From NCBI GenBank assembly GCA_028289345.1, contig JANQQL010000019.1, forward strand, positions 62,001 through 126,000: a stretch of DNA of 64,000 bases, read 5' to 3'. The first letter of the stretch is position 1, and each line of letters begins with the position of its first letter. A program made the position numbers and the translations under genes. The stretch comes from Planctomycetota bacterium. GTDB taxonomy: Bacteria; Planctomycetota; B15-G4; SIAN01. The notes beneath the pieces are model-generated. The model saw only the letters and a program-made list of their open reading frames with translations, was not told where the DNA came from and made no database searches. This document shows positions 53,927-63,224 of this stretch, piece by piece.

Positions 53927-54973
53927 TCATAGCGGATGCCAATCCCGTCGGTAGAGGTGATTGGTGGTATGAAGAGTCAGCAGAATGGCGAAGTCGATCT
54001 TCACCTGTCGGGCGTTGCCACTCGTTCGCAGATCCAGGTCTCGGGATCGCTGAATCATGTCCTTCAGCACCTGGTCGAGGGTGAACTGGTACTCGCCGGT
54101 CCAGCGACTCACCAGCTCGCGCACCTCGCGACGATGACGACGCAGGAACGTCGCGGCGGGCTCGCCTTTCTTGCCCTCGTCCGGGAATAGTCGGCGCAAG
54201 TCGCGGTCGTAGGAGTCCGGATCGTCTGGCAGATAGTGAGAGCGCTTCTGCTCGTAGTACTCGCCGAGGGGCATGGACAGGCGCGAGGTGGAGTACGGCC
54301 GTTGACGGTTGCGATTGCGAGGAGGCTGAGACCCCAGCTCCTCCATCAATTCGTCCACGTACAACAGCTTCTTGAGCGCAGGCCAGCCGGCGTAGCGCTT
54401 GCGCCAGTTCGATCGTGGCGCCAACCAGACGGCAAAGGTCTCGGCGAAGTCCTCGTCGGGATGAGCCTGGGCGTACCAGGAATCCAGGTGTTGCACGAAG
54501 CGCTTACTGGTGGGATTCGGCCGATAGTAGTCGGGGTATGGCTTGGATGAGGATCCGAACAACTTGCGCCATTGTTGACGTCGGTGGAACTGATACGCGT
54601 TCTGCAACACGTGGCCGGTCTCGTGGCGCAGCAGGCGACGGCATTCGGAGAGGGTCCCGCCTTCGACTTCCAGCATCTGGTGTCGTTCCAGACGCATGAG
54701 CCGAGGGTGGGCCAGGTAGAACGGAATGGCCACTCCGGTGACGTCGCCGGGAACGAACCACTCGTCGGAAAGCCAGAAGTGAGGTCGGAAGCGAATGCCT
54801 CGCTGGTCGAGCTCGTGAAGCAAGCCTTGGATCGGGTCTTCCAGCCAGGTGCCTTCGATGCTCAGCCCCAGATCGCGAATGCGAACCTGCAGCAGATCCC
54901 GCGTTCCCAAGGTTTCCCAGGAACCGGTGCGGCTCGAAGATGTGCGGGCTTTGGCTTTCTTGGGAGCCGGCAA
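53927..54973 (-). CDS. Putative zinc metallopeptidase with HExxH motif
   Basis: The 348-residue protein starts at TTG (GGAGG about 10 bases upstream). The zincin site is 'LLRHETGHVLQNAYQFHRR' (HExxH, about residues 116-120). A downstream glutamate occurs in 'HPDEDFAETFAVWLAPRSNW', typical of the putative zinc-binding metallopeptidase family (Peptidase_Mx-like). No signal peptide is seen, so it is probably cytoplasmic. It is rich in Arg and Trp. It is cotranscribed with the ATP-grasp gene 10 bp downstream; the substrate may be the product of that ligase. Confidence 0.8.
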   Translation of the reverse strand: MPAPKKAKARTSSSRTGSWETLGTRDLLQVRIRDLGLSIEGTWLEDPIQGLLHELDQRGIRFRPHFWLSDEWFVPGDVTGVAIPFYLAHPRLMRLERHQMLEVEGGTLSECRRLLRHETGHVLQNAYQFHRRQQWRKLFGSSSKPYPDYYRPNPTSKRFVQHLDSWYAQAHPDEDFAETFAVWLAPRSNWRKRYAGWPALKKLLYVDELMEELGSQPPRNRNRQRPYSTSRLSMPLGEYYEQKRSHYLPDDPDSYDRDLRRLFPDEGKKGEPAATFLRRHRREVRELVSRWTGEYQFTLDQVLKDMIQRSRDLDLRTSGNARQVKIDFAILLTLHTTNHLYRRDWHPL

Positions 54974-55364
54974 CGCGGACGACCCTCCCCAGAGGCGACG
55001 GAAAAGCCCGGCATCTTAGCCTGTCAGATTCATGGCGGCCTACCGCGAACGGCTTCCGGGCGGGCCCTCGAGGGAGTCCCTCGCCGCCGGATCGGGGCTT
55101 TTGGCGTCCGTGTTCCTCCTTGAACTCTCGACGGATCCACCGATTCGCCTGGGCTCCGACTCCTTGGCGGAAACGTCATCTGAGGGTCGGTCATTCGAAG
55201 CCTTTTTCAACCGCCAGCAAGGCCACCTCCAGCGCCCGATCGCCTCGAATCCGGCAACCCGCTGACCACCGGTTGCGGGGACGGATCCGCGCGGCAGACG
55301 GTTCGACGAAAGAGTCACGAACTTCCCGGGGTGAACACCTACCATCGTTCGGCAAGGAGAACCC
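54974..55364. other. Divergent intergenic region
   Basis: These 391 bp lie between the leftward metallopeptidase gene and the rightward thioesterase gene. A minus-strand open frame crosses it and the thioesterase gene, but reads as antisense composition. Promoters for both flanking genes are expected; none can be pinpointed. Confidence 0.4.
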
Positions 55365-55751
55365 ATGGAACCCAAAGAGACCCTTGCCCTCCGAACCATG
55401 TTGCTGCCCCGGGACACCAACGGCGCAGGCACCATCTTCGGAGGGGTCATCCTCAGTCAGATCGACCTCGCGGGCGCCGGAGTCGCTCGACAGCACGCCT
55501 GTCACCGCTACGTCACCGTCGCCATGAAAGAGGTGAAGTTCATTGCCCCTGTTTTCGTCGGGGACATCGTGTCTTACTTCGGCAAGGTCGTGAAGGTTGG
55601 GACGACTTCGGTCACGACCGAGATCCGCGTCGAAGCCGAGCGCTTCGCGGATTGTGCCGAAACCGTCGAAGTGACCACGGCGGAAGTCATCTACGTGGCG
55701 GTGAATGAGCGCGGCCAGCCCATTCCGATCCAGGATGCTCGAAGCGATTGA
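55365..55751 (+). CDS. Acyl-CoA thioesterase, hot-dog fold (YciA/BFIT-like)
   Basis: The 128-residue protein has an excellent ribosome site (AAGGAG, 5 bases before the ATG). The hallmark 'LLPRDTNGAGTIFGGVILSQ' then 'IDLAGAGVARQHA' carries the catalytic Asp and the Gly-Gly turn of the hot-dog thioesterases that hydrolyse acyl-CoA. 'VKFIAPVFVGDIVSYFGKVV' is the central hairpin. The length is usual for the family (about 130). It acts in the cytoplasm as a hexamer in characterised relatives. Chain-length preference cannot be told. Confidence 0.9.
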   Translation: MEPKETLALRTMLLPRDTNGAGTIFGGVILSQIDLAGAGVARQHACHRYVTVAMKEVKFIAPVFVGDIVSYFGKVVKVGTTSVTTEIRVEAERFADCAETVEVTTAEVIYVAVNERGQPIPIQDARSD

Positions 55752-55938
55752 AGGAGCGCTCGCCCGTGCGATTGCGATGACCCTCTTTGTGATTGATGGA
55801 GGCTCATGTTTCCATGCCTGCCAACGTGGACCGCTTGAAAGATGTTCTGCCCAGGCCATGGAAACGCCCGCGGGGTTGCAAAGAAGCCAACCGGCAATCG
55901 AGGCAGCGCACTCCCACGTGGGAGGTTGCCGCTGATTT

Positions 55939-56394
55939 GTGCGATCGATGACCCCACGCCTCCTGACAATCCTGAGAGATCCCCGGGAGTCGCGAGCCAA
56001 GTGCTCACTCACGCCGTTGCGCGGGCATCCGGACGTGGAGTTCGTCAACTATCGACCGGGACGGGCCTTCGACGCCACGGGAATGCTCATGTTGCATCCC
56101 AAGGGACAGCTGCTCTCTCGCGAGGATGCTGGTCGCCCGCTGTTGCTCGTCGACTGCTCTTGGCGACGGTTGCCGACTCTGCTTCGAACGGTGACCGGAG
56201 ATCCCGTTCGTCGACGACTCCCCGAGTTGCGCACGTCTTACCCGAGAAGAGGAGCCGTCGATCCGGAGGGAGGACTCGCGTCCATCGAGGCCGCCTTCGC
56301 CGCACTGGCAATCCTTTGCCAGGAGATCGACGGGCTGCTGCAGCACTACGAATGGGCCGAGGAGTTCCTGACCAGCAATGGTCTGAAGGACTAG
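55939..56394 (+). CDS. Tsr3-like (DUF367) protein, possible rRNA aminocarboxypropyltransferase
   Basis: The product has 151 residues from a GTG at 55939 (GGAGGT 12 bases upstream) or the ATG at 55948. It matches the pattern of Tsr3, which transfers the aminocarboxypropyl group of S-adenosylmethionine to a modified uridine of small-subunit rRNA in eukaryotes and archaea. An N-terminal 'LRDPRESRAKCSLTPLRGHP' stands where Tsr3 has its D-P-K-K-C-T/G segment. It is followed by 'LLLVDCSWRRL', 'RRLPELRTSYPRRGAVDPEG' and 'SIEAAFAALAILCQ', and 'HYEWAEEFLTSN' closes the protein. Those last motifs are highly characteristic. The bacterial substrate is unknown; assignment is by motif, not by alignment. 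Confidence 0.72.
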   Translation: MRSMTPRLLTILRDPRESRAKCSLTPLRGHPDVEFVNYRPGRAFDATGMLMLHPKGQLLSREDAGRPLLLVDCSWRRLPTLLRTVTGDPVRRRLPELRTSYPRRGAVDPEGGLASIEAAFAALAILCQEIDGLLQHYEWAEEFLTSNGLKD

Positions 56395-56599
56395 GGCAAA
56401 GCAAGAAGCGGCGACTTTGGTCGAAGGATGGTGGTTGGTTTCCTTGAATCTTCGAGCAGGGCGTCGAGGAAGGGCTCGGATGACCGATCGAGAGGTTGTC
56501 ACCGCTGAGGGTTTTGATCGCAGGTCATTCGGTGATTCGTTGAGGATGCGAGTGCCGAGGCTGAGGCCAAAAAGATGCGGAGGCTGTCTTGTCGGCCTG

Positions 56600-59038
56600 T
56601 CAGCGAAGATCGAGTCGAATCACTTGCGGCGAATCTGCTGTCACTTCGAAAAGCTGGCGTCGTTCGCAATCGGGCCTCCACGCTTCTTCCTCGTTCATCC
56701 AGATCGCAGCCAAATAGGGGCTTTCTTGGAGAGGCCGAATGCGGAACACGGTGGCGCCTTCCACTGACTCTTCGTTGCCGAGGGAGGGACGGCCTCGCAC
56801 CATGGTCGAGGGCAAGTGATTCCCCCAGGGGTCCATCAACCCTCCATACTCGGCCCCTTCGGGGGCCAGGATCTCCACCGTTCTGGGTTCGGCCAAGGTG
56901 AAGTCGAGATCGATCGCCGTTCGGCCGACCACTTCCAGCTCCCGAATCAGGTGCCCCTGACCATCGCTCCAGACCACGAGGAGGTACTGGCCTGTGGCGA
57001 GTTCGAACGTGTAGTCCGATTGCGGGGTGAATTCGTCATTGGCTCCCCAAAGATGTCTCGGCCGTGGCCTAATGGGGGTGTCGAAGTCCCCTCGCTCGAA
57101 CATCAACGGCGTGAAGACTGTTGGATTGCACTGGGCGTCGTTCAGGCGGATTCGAACCTTTGCGGTTTCCAGTATCAGATCACGAACAAGTTCACCGCGA
57201 ATCGGCAGGTCTTGAGCGACTCGCGCGACCCCGTGAACTTGGTCACCGTGCGGTCCTTCGGAGGCAGGCAGGGCGTCGACGACCAGGTAGGACTCTCGAA
57301 GATCTCGACTCGGGAAGTAGCTGTCGAGGCGAGCGTTCGGGCCAAGCAGCAATTCGTACTGGCCCCTTGCATCAGTCACGCATGAGCGCCAGGACGTCCA
57401 AAACTCCCCCGACCGAACTTGTCGATAGATTCGTACGGTCCTCCGCGCCGCTGGTTCTCCATTGATCCGTACGGATCCGCGAAGACGGACAGAAGGGTAG
57501 GAGCTTTCGTTCGATGCTGATCGATGGAATTCGTAGGCGGGTCCTCCTTGAGACCGGCGGCCCTTCAACGTTCCCCACGAAGGAACACAGAGTTCGAGTT
57601 CCTTGGATGCCGGAGCGGCGCATCGGATCGACATGAATCCATGAATGCCGCCGTCAATCCACAGACAGCCATCTCTTCCGGGGGGGCCTGGCAAGTCGAA
57701 TCGTCCCTTTGCGTCCGTGGTCGTCGCTTCGTCACGAAAGCGTACGAGAGCACCGGCCACCGGTCGCCCCTCTTTCGAGCGAACGACACCTTCGATCGTT
57801 CCATGGCTTGCCAATGGCGTTGGGGCTTCTTGAGTTTCCGGAGTTCTCTGTAGGCGAATCACCCGCCTTTCTCTTCGAAACCGGTCTTCTCCCGGGGGCT
57901 CGATCTTTGTCGGGACATAGCCAGGGGACGAGGCTCGCAGCGAGCACCGATGCTCACTCCACCAGCGCAAGAAGAAAGGAGATTCTCGAACACTGTCGTC
58001 CACATCTGGGATCCCCAGGATGGTCACGAAGGGAATGGGTTCCCTGGTCTTGGCGTCCTGGACTTGGCAGACCACCCCTCCTTTGGGAGGTCGCGCAATC
58101 AGATCAATCATCGATTGCTCGGCGACGACCGGCACCCGAGGCAACACATGCCATTCACCTCGGGCTTCGGCTTTCGACCGTTCGTCATTCCACGGCTCGA
58201 CAATGAGACTTTCCGGGTTCCAGCCATCCAAGGGTCTCATGGTTCCGTCCAAGACGCCGGCGTTCGACGACACTCCTTGCAACCAGGCCACACCATGAGA
58301 GTCCGTGACTCCTGAAACACGCTCCAGGGAATGGGCGGAGTTCTGCCGATAAGTCAGGTGAACCCCCGAGAGCGGGCGGTTCTGCTCGTCTCGCGCGAGG
58401 ATCCTCAGGGAGCGTCCCCTCGCCAGCGTCGTGGAAGTGAACTCTCCTGGCCAGGCGGACACTTCCACCAACGGGCAGAACGACGGGGGCGCAACGGTTC
58501 TTCGCAGATGCCGGAACTCGCCGACCCCTTCGATTCGATAGGTCCCATCGTCATCCGAGACTGCGACGTGCAGGGGGGGATGCTCGAACCATGACCTGCT
58601 GTCCTGCAATTGATCGAATGAGTCGTACAGCTCGATGGTGGCCCCATGGATGGGTCGCCCCTGTTCGTCCACGACGCGTCCTTGCAACGTTTTGCCGCGC
58701 TGCAAGGTCAGCTCGCCGACCGATCGGTGACCGAGGGGGGTTCCTTTCAAATGATCGAAGAAGAGCGGCTGGTAGCCCGGGCTTCGGACGGTCAGCAATA
58801 CCCCTTCCTGGCAGCGCGGGGGAGCCTCGTCGAATCGGAAAGCACCAGACTCCTCGGACTCGACCTGGACGGTGCCAGATCCCGGGTCTCCCCAGATGAC
58901 AGTTCCTGGAAGGGGCTCTCCTTCCGCAGACACCAGCGTCCCAGTCAAAACGCCGCGTGGATCGGGTTCAGCAACCAGGGGCTCCTGACTCGACCCAGCG
59001 ATCCATGCATGAACGAGTAACAGGATCAGCGACGACAT
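56600..59038 (-). CDS. Secreted protein of carboxypeptidase-regulatory-like beta domains
   Basis: The product has 812 residues. GAGGAG lies 9 bases before the ATG, and the N-terminus is a signal peptide ('SSLILLLVHAWIAGSSQ'). The body is a chain of beta-sandwich units: 'LTGTLVSAEGEPLPGTVIWG', 'LQGRVVDEQGRPIHGATIEL', 'LRILARDEQNRPLSGVHLTY', 'IEGVVRSKEGRPVAGALVRF', 'LRGSVRINGEPAARRTVRIY'. These match the ectodomains of the two tethered sigma factors (44396-46888, 59306-62824). It carries no sigma part and no membrane anchor beyond the signal peptide. It lies 267 bp downstream of the second tethered sigma gene on the same strand, so it may be a soluble partner or target of that system (inference). 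Confidence 0.8.
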   Translation of the reverse strand: MSSLILLLVHAWIAGSSQEPLVAEPDPRGVLTGTLVSAEGEPLPGTVIWGDPGSGTVQVESEESGAFRFDEAPPRCQEGVLLTVRSPGYQPLFFDHLKGTPLGHRSVGELTLQRGKTLQGRVVDEQGRPIHGATIELYDSFDQLQDSRSWFEHPPLHVAVSDDDGTYRIEGVGEFRHLRRTVAPPSFCPLVEVSAWPGEFTSTTLARGRSLRILARDEQNRPLSGVHLTYRQNSAHSLERVSGVTDSHGVAWLQGVSSNAGVLDGTMRPLDGWNPESLIVEPWNDERSKAEARGEWHVLPRVPVVAEQSMIDLIARPPKGGVVCQVQDAKTREPIPFVTILGIPDVDDSVRESPFFLRWWSEHRCSLRASSPGYVPTKIEPPGEDRFRRERRVIRLQRTPETQEAPTPLASHGTIEGVVRSKEGRPVAGALVRFRDEATTTDAKGRFDLPGPPGRDGCLWIDGGIHGFMSIRCAAPASKELELCVPSWGTLKGRRSQGGPAYEFHRSASNESSYPSVRLRGSVRINGEPAARRTVRIYRQVRSGEFWTSWRSCVTDARGQYELLLGPNARLDSYFPSRDLRESYLVVDALPASEGPHGDQVHGVARVAQDLPIRGELVRDLILETAKVRIRLNDAQCNPTVFTPLMFERGDFDTPIRPRPRHLWGANDEFTPQSDYTFELATGQYLLVVWSDGQGHLIRELEVVGRTAIDLDFTLAEPRTVEILAPEGAEYGGLMDPWGNHLPSTMVRGRPSLGNEESVEGATVFRIRPLQESPYLAAIWMNEEEAWRPDCERRQLFEVTADSPQVIRLDLR

Positions 59039-59305
59039 GGCGACGGACTCCTCGATGGGAAAGAGACATTCCCCGATCTACAAGTGCTGTGCCATTGTCG
59101 CAAAGTGACAAACCGAGTTCGTCCCTTGCCCACCGTTCATCGGCGCAGCGAGTCCGGACGAGTCGGAGAGACTCAAACAACCGGAAGGGGACGGTAAGAA
59201 GGTCTGAGGAACGTGCACCATCTGCAACCAGAGTTCCAAAGGGACGCTCTGGTGGCGGACACGAAGTCTCTGGGTGAGTCGAATTGTCTCAGTGGGTGCG
59301 ACGGT

Positions 59306-62300
59306 TCACGGCGCTTGCAACTCGAAGCGCAGGTCGAGTTGGCGATTCCCGTCGTCGCTCAGCTCGAAGAACAGCGGCTGGCTTTCCTCTCTGCCGGCCC
59401 ATCCGTAGTTCACCTGATAAGGGCCCGGGGCGAGTCCAGCGATCTGGAAATCGCCTCGAGGCTGGTTCACGAACAGGAGCCGGCTCGGGCGGGATTCGTC
59501 GGTTCGAGCGAATCGCAGATAGGTGCGTGTTTGGGGGGCGAGGCCGGCCGGAACCGGGGCGGCAAAGATCCCGGCGCAAGGAACGCCGGGATCCAGCTCC
59601 AGCGTCAACACATCGTTCGAAGTGGGATCCCAGATTGAGGCAGTCCAGCCTTCGGTTTGGTGTTCTGCGACGACGCGCACCATGCCGCTCTTCATCAGTT
59701 CCACGGCGGCGCGACCTTCTGGATCGGTTTCTACAAAGCGGGAAAGGCGTTGATTGTGCTCCTCGACTCCATGCACTTGAATCGAAGTGCCTGGAATGGG
59801 CTTTCCCCTCGAGTCTGTGACCAAGAGCTGGACTGTCAACGGAACATCAAAGTGAACTTCGTGCTGGCGAGATTCCCCCGGCGAAAGTGTCAGCAGTTCC
59901 CAGTGCACCTCGCTCAGATAGGTGGTTGTTCCCTCGACGCGAGTTTCGAGTAGGCCGAGGCGCACTTCACCCGGGGTGATTCCCCGAATGGAAAAACTCC
60001 CGTCCTCCTTCAGCGTTTGTTCGTGACTGCTTTTGCCGTCCAGGTACACGCGATGCTCGAGTTCCATCGACCGTGGGAAGAAGAACTTCCCCTCGATACT
60101 GCAGCTCATGGGAGAGCTTTCAGGAATGAGTTCCAAGTGGAGCTCGGTCGTTTCCCCTTCGCGAACGACAACAACTCCTTGGGCCAGAACTCGCTTTTCC
60201 TGATCCATGAGGTATTTGGCGATCGGATTGTCGTGAGGGATGGCCGACACCACGTCGTATCGGTGGGTCCCCGGTGACAAAGCCTCGATCCGAAATGCCC
60301 CGAGTTCGTCGGACACATCGTGCATCATCATCAACGGGGGCGTTTTCATACGCACCAGATAGGGACTGGAAGCGGGATTCCCTGCTTCTGTGATCTTGCC
60401 AGCGACGGCACCGCCGGCGCCCATGACGATCTGGATCGGTTCCTTGTCGATGCGAGGAATTTTCACGAGACGATCCGCGAAGCCGGGAGAGCGAGCGAGG
60501 AGCGAGTTCATGGGATGGTCGCTGGGTGGGTGGATTTCAGCGTGACCCTCGGAATTGGTCCGAGTCGCTTGGGTGGGCGTTCCAAAGGCGTCGAGCGAAT
60601 ACAGGACGACACCAGGGAAGGGCTCTTGGTTCGGGTCGAGGACCCGAACGATCCGTGGTTCTCCTGGTTGCAGGGCAATCTCGGTCACGGTTTTCGAGGG
60701 AATGGACATCGGTGAGGAGGCGGTGGTGAAGCCGGGAGCTTGAACCCAAACCAGGTAGTCGCCGGGCAGCAGCGAGTCAAGCCGATACAAGCCCTCCTCC
60801 AGGTTCTCGATGGGGGCGTCGACCGGTCGAGGTCGCAGCCATTCCGTCTTTTGCGCGGAAGTGATTCGAAGGTCGGCGTCTAGGACCGGACGTTGGTCCG
60901 GGTCAAGCACCCGCACTTGCGCGGAACTCGGAGAAGCCAGGGACAGGGTCACTCCGTCGGGGCGGATGTTCTTGACGGTGCTCCAGAACTCCGTGGTTCC
61001 TTCTCGCGCCGCGGCAAACAGTGTGACGCCTTCCGGGAGGGCGGAGAGGGTCGCGTTCCCTTCCGCATCGGTTCGAGCAGCTCGCAGCCCCGCGCCGACC
61101 GGGTGCATGGGAAGAACCGGTCCGACCACGACTTCGACGTCTTCCATTGGCTGGCCGGCATCGTCCACGACGGTCACCGTTCGTGTCGTGCCGCGAACCA
61201 TGATGAAGTCCCTGAGTTCGCGAGAGGGACGAGAGCCGGTCGGGGTCGGCCCCTGAATCGTCGGAACATAGCCGGGGTGATTCACAACAACCGTGGCGAG
61301 TCCACGAGAAACGGAACGCAGTTCGAACCGGCCCGCGTCATCCGTGACATCGGTCGGTAGGGGAAGGCGGTCCCACCATTCGCGGTAGACGTCGGGAATC
61401 GGGAGCTCGGCCACCGCGTTGGTTTCCTGGTTCCATCGAAACACTGGGGTGTCGCTGCGAAAGTAGTGAACGCCGAGGGCGCCAAGTGGGATCGGAAGGT
61501 TCACCGCGCGAACTCGAGCCCCCGAAATCGGCGCGCCTTCTTCGTCGACGATTCGGCCACTCAAGGTCACGAAGGGAGGGAGCACGAGGTCTCCGAGTTC
61601 TTCCAGCTGAGAATCGGCGAGGAACTCCCCCAAGAGCACCAAGGTTCCTCGAGGTCCCCCTGGGTCGATGAACAACGAGTGTCCCCCACCCGGAGTGGCG
61701 CCGCGCAGTTCGAAGAATCCCTCGGCATCCGTGCGTGCGTGTCCCACTGCGATTCGACCATGGCTCTGCGAATCGGTGGCGCTGTCGTCGAAGATGTCTG
61801 AGAGATTCATCGCTGTCATGAAGCCACTGGCTTCGACCAGAACCATCGGGCAGTCGGCAACCGGCGTACGATCCGAGTACAAGAGCCTGGCGCGAACGCC
61901 GGTTCGAGAAGCTGGCGAGTGGTGGGGATCGAAAGGCAGTTCGTTCGTGGTGGCGAGCTTGATTCGCTGCGCCGATTCCTCAGGTTCCGCTTCCGCAGGG
62001 GCCACGGCCACGCGGGTCGGGATCGAGACTTCCGGAGCGGCTCGCTCCGCCACCGAGTTTCGTTGGGGATCCAACCAAGCGAGATCCTCGCCTGAATCGG
62101 TGGTGAGCCAAACCGTGGTCCAGGCTCCCAGACCCAACACCAACGCTGTCACGACGAGCTTCTTGATCACGATTCCTGCTCCCACACTCACGACGGTCGA
62201 GGCCGTTGCCGACGAGGCTGATCCATGGGTCAGCACCTCCCGTCGAATCGCGGCGAGACTCTTTCGAGAAGCGAAGAACAGAACCGTGCTGGTGGTCAGG

Positions 62301-62824
62301 CCTCTGGGAAGAAGCTGGCGCAAGCGAAGCAGGCCCCGGCGAATCTGGGTGCGAACCGTGGCGGCGTCGCGACCCACTTGCTCCGCCACCTCACTGCCTC
62401 GAGACCCGTCTTGCAACCGGGGGACGAGGACTTCGCGGTAGACGTCCGGCAAGTCCGCGAGAGCCTTCTCCACCTCATGGGCCAGCTCTCGATCCATCAC
62501 GATGTCTGCGGGATCGCGTGCCACTTGTTCTTGGGACAGGCGCTCCGGTTGACCTCGTTTGCGCCGCAACGCAAGAGTGTGCCGCGTCAGGATTCCGAGC
62601 AACCAGGGCTGGAGCCGCCGATCCCCATCGAATCGGTCGGCATTCTCGATGGCCGTCAGAAACGTGGTTTGCAGGAGGTCTTCCGCGTCGCTTGCGTTCG
62701 CGCAAAGGTGCCGAGCCACCCGCAAGAGTTCCCCCGCGGTCGCATCGAACACCTTGCCCAGAGCGCCGGTATCCCCGTGCTCTCGGAATTGCTCGAACCA
62801 ATGCTCTAGTTGTCGTTCTCGCAT
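59306..62824 (-). CDS. ECF sigma factor fused to a transmembrane helix and long ectodomain
   Basis: The product has about 1,172 residues from the ATG at 62824 (AAGGA 9 bases upstream; a GTG at 62863 is possible). Sigma region 2 at 25-90 ('ASDAEDLLQTTFLTAIENAD', 'LQPWLLGILTRHTLALRRKR'), region 4 at 118-170 ('LPDVYREVLVPRLQDGSRGS', 'GRDAATVRTQIRRGLLRLRQ'). The linker 'LLPRGLTTSTVLFFASRK' resembles that of planctomycete ECF proteins with C-terminal extensions. One membrane helix lies at about 223-240 ('VVTALVLGLGAWTTVWL'). The remaining 900 residues are many carboxypeptidase-regulatory-like units ('LSGRIVDEEGAPISGARVRA', 'VRVLDPDQRPVLDADLRI', 'LLVTDSRGKPIPGTSIQVHG'). The plan is the same as 44396-46888 but longer; sequence similarity in the sigma part is low, so the two are not a recent duplication. 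Confidence 0.88.
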   Translation of the reverse strand: MRERQLEHWFEQFREHGDTGALGKVFDATAGELLRVARHLCANASDAEDLLQTTFLTAIENADRFDGDRRLQPWLLGILTRHTLALRRKRGQPERLSQEQVARDPADIVMDRELAHEVEKALADLPDVYREVLVPRLQDGSRGSEVAEQVGRDAATVRTQIRRGLLRLRQLLPRGLTTSTVLFFASRKSLAAIRREVLTHGSASSATASTVVSVGAGIVIKKLVVTALVLGLGAWTTVWLTTDSGEDLAWLDPQRNSVAERAAPEVSIPTRVAVAPAEAEPEESAQRIKLATTNELPFDPHHSPASRTGVRARLLYSDRTPVADCPMVLVEASGFMTAMNLSDIFDDSATDSQSHGRIAVGHARTDAEGFFELRGATPGGGHSLFIDPGGPRGTLVLLGEFLADSQLEELGDLVLPPFVTLSGRIVDEEGAPISGARVRAVNLPIPLGALGVHYFRSDTPVFRWNQETNAVAELPIPDVYREWWDRLPLPTDVTDDAGRFELRSVSRGLATVVVNHPGYVPTIQGPTPTGSRPSRELRDFIMVRGTTRTVTVVDDAGQPMEDVEVVVGPVLPMHPVGAGLRAARTDAEGNATLSALPEGVTLFAAAREGTTEFWSTVKNIRPDGVTLSLASPSSAQVRVLDPDQRPVLDADLRITSAQKTEWLRPRPVDAPIENLEEGLYRLDSLLPGDYLVWVQAPGFTTASSPMSIPSKTVTEIALQPGEPRIVRVLDPNQEPFPGVVLYSLDAFGTPTQATRTNSEGHAEIHPPSDHPMNSLLARSPGFADRLVKIPRIDKEPIQIVMGAGGAVAGKITEAGNPASSPYLVRMKTPPLMMMHDVSDELGAFRIEALSPGTHRYDVVSAIPHDNPIAKYLMDQEKRVLAQGVVVVREGETTELHLELIPESSPMSCSIEGKFFFPRSMELEHRVYLDGKSSHEQTLKEDGSFSIRGITPGEVRLGLLETRVEGTTTYLSEVHWELLTLSPGESRQHEVHFDVPLTVQLLVTDSRGKPIPGTSIQVHGVEEHNQRLSRFVETDPEGRAAVELMKSGMVRVVAEHQTEGWTASIWDPTSNDVLTLELDPGVPCAGIFAAPVPAGLAPQTRTYLRFARTDESRPSRLLFVNQPRGDFQIAGLAPGPYQVNYGWAGREESQPLFFELSDDGNRQLDLRFELQAP

Positions 62825-63224
62825 CTCGACCGTCCTTGTCGTGGGGTCACGAAAACGAGACACACAACTCGAGATTTTCTTCGAAACGGCGCGGGGGTCG
62901 ATCCCGGCTGGTCATTTTCGCCCCAGGATGGATGGGTTCGAACCGTTCAGGACTGCTAGCCCGAATCTTCGTGAAGGCCGTAGCGAGAACGGGTCAAGGT
63001 TGTTTCCGGGGAGGACGTACCGCGGTGATCACCGTGCGGCTCGCCCAAATCGGGCGAGCGGTGTCTCTGACGACTCGTTGAGGATGGAAAGCGTGGGAAG
63101 GACGAAGCCAGGAACGAATGGGACCATTTGCAGTCGGCCTTCGTGAATCATTCGGGCGAGCGCCTGGTGAGTCAGAGGTTCGCGAGGGACGTCGTCGCGG
63201 GGAGACCTCGCGAGTCGACTCGAC
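62825..63224. other. Intergenic region before the second tethered sigma gene
   Basis: These 400 bp lie upstream of the sigma-fusion gene and downstream of the molybdopterin oxidoreductase gene, both leftward. A GGTTCGAACC palindrome near 62937-62946 recalls a tRNA T-arm, but no acceptor or anticodon stem surrounds it. No gene is supported. Confidence 0.4.

Noticed and set aside
62930..62955. GGTTCGAACC palindrome resembling a tRNA T-loop
   Set aside because: Upstream sequence cannot form the other arms, so it is a chance palindrome.
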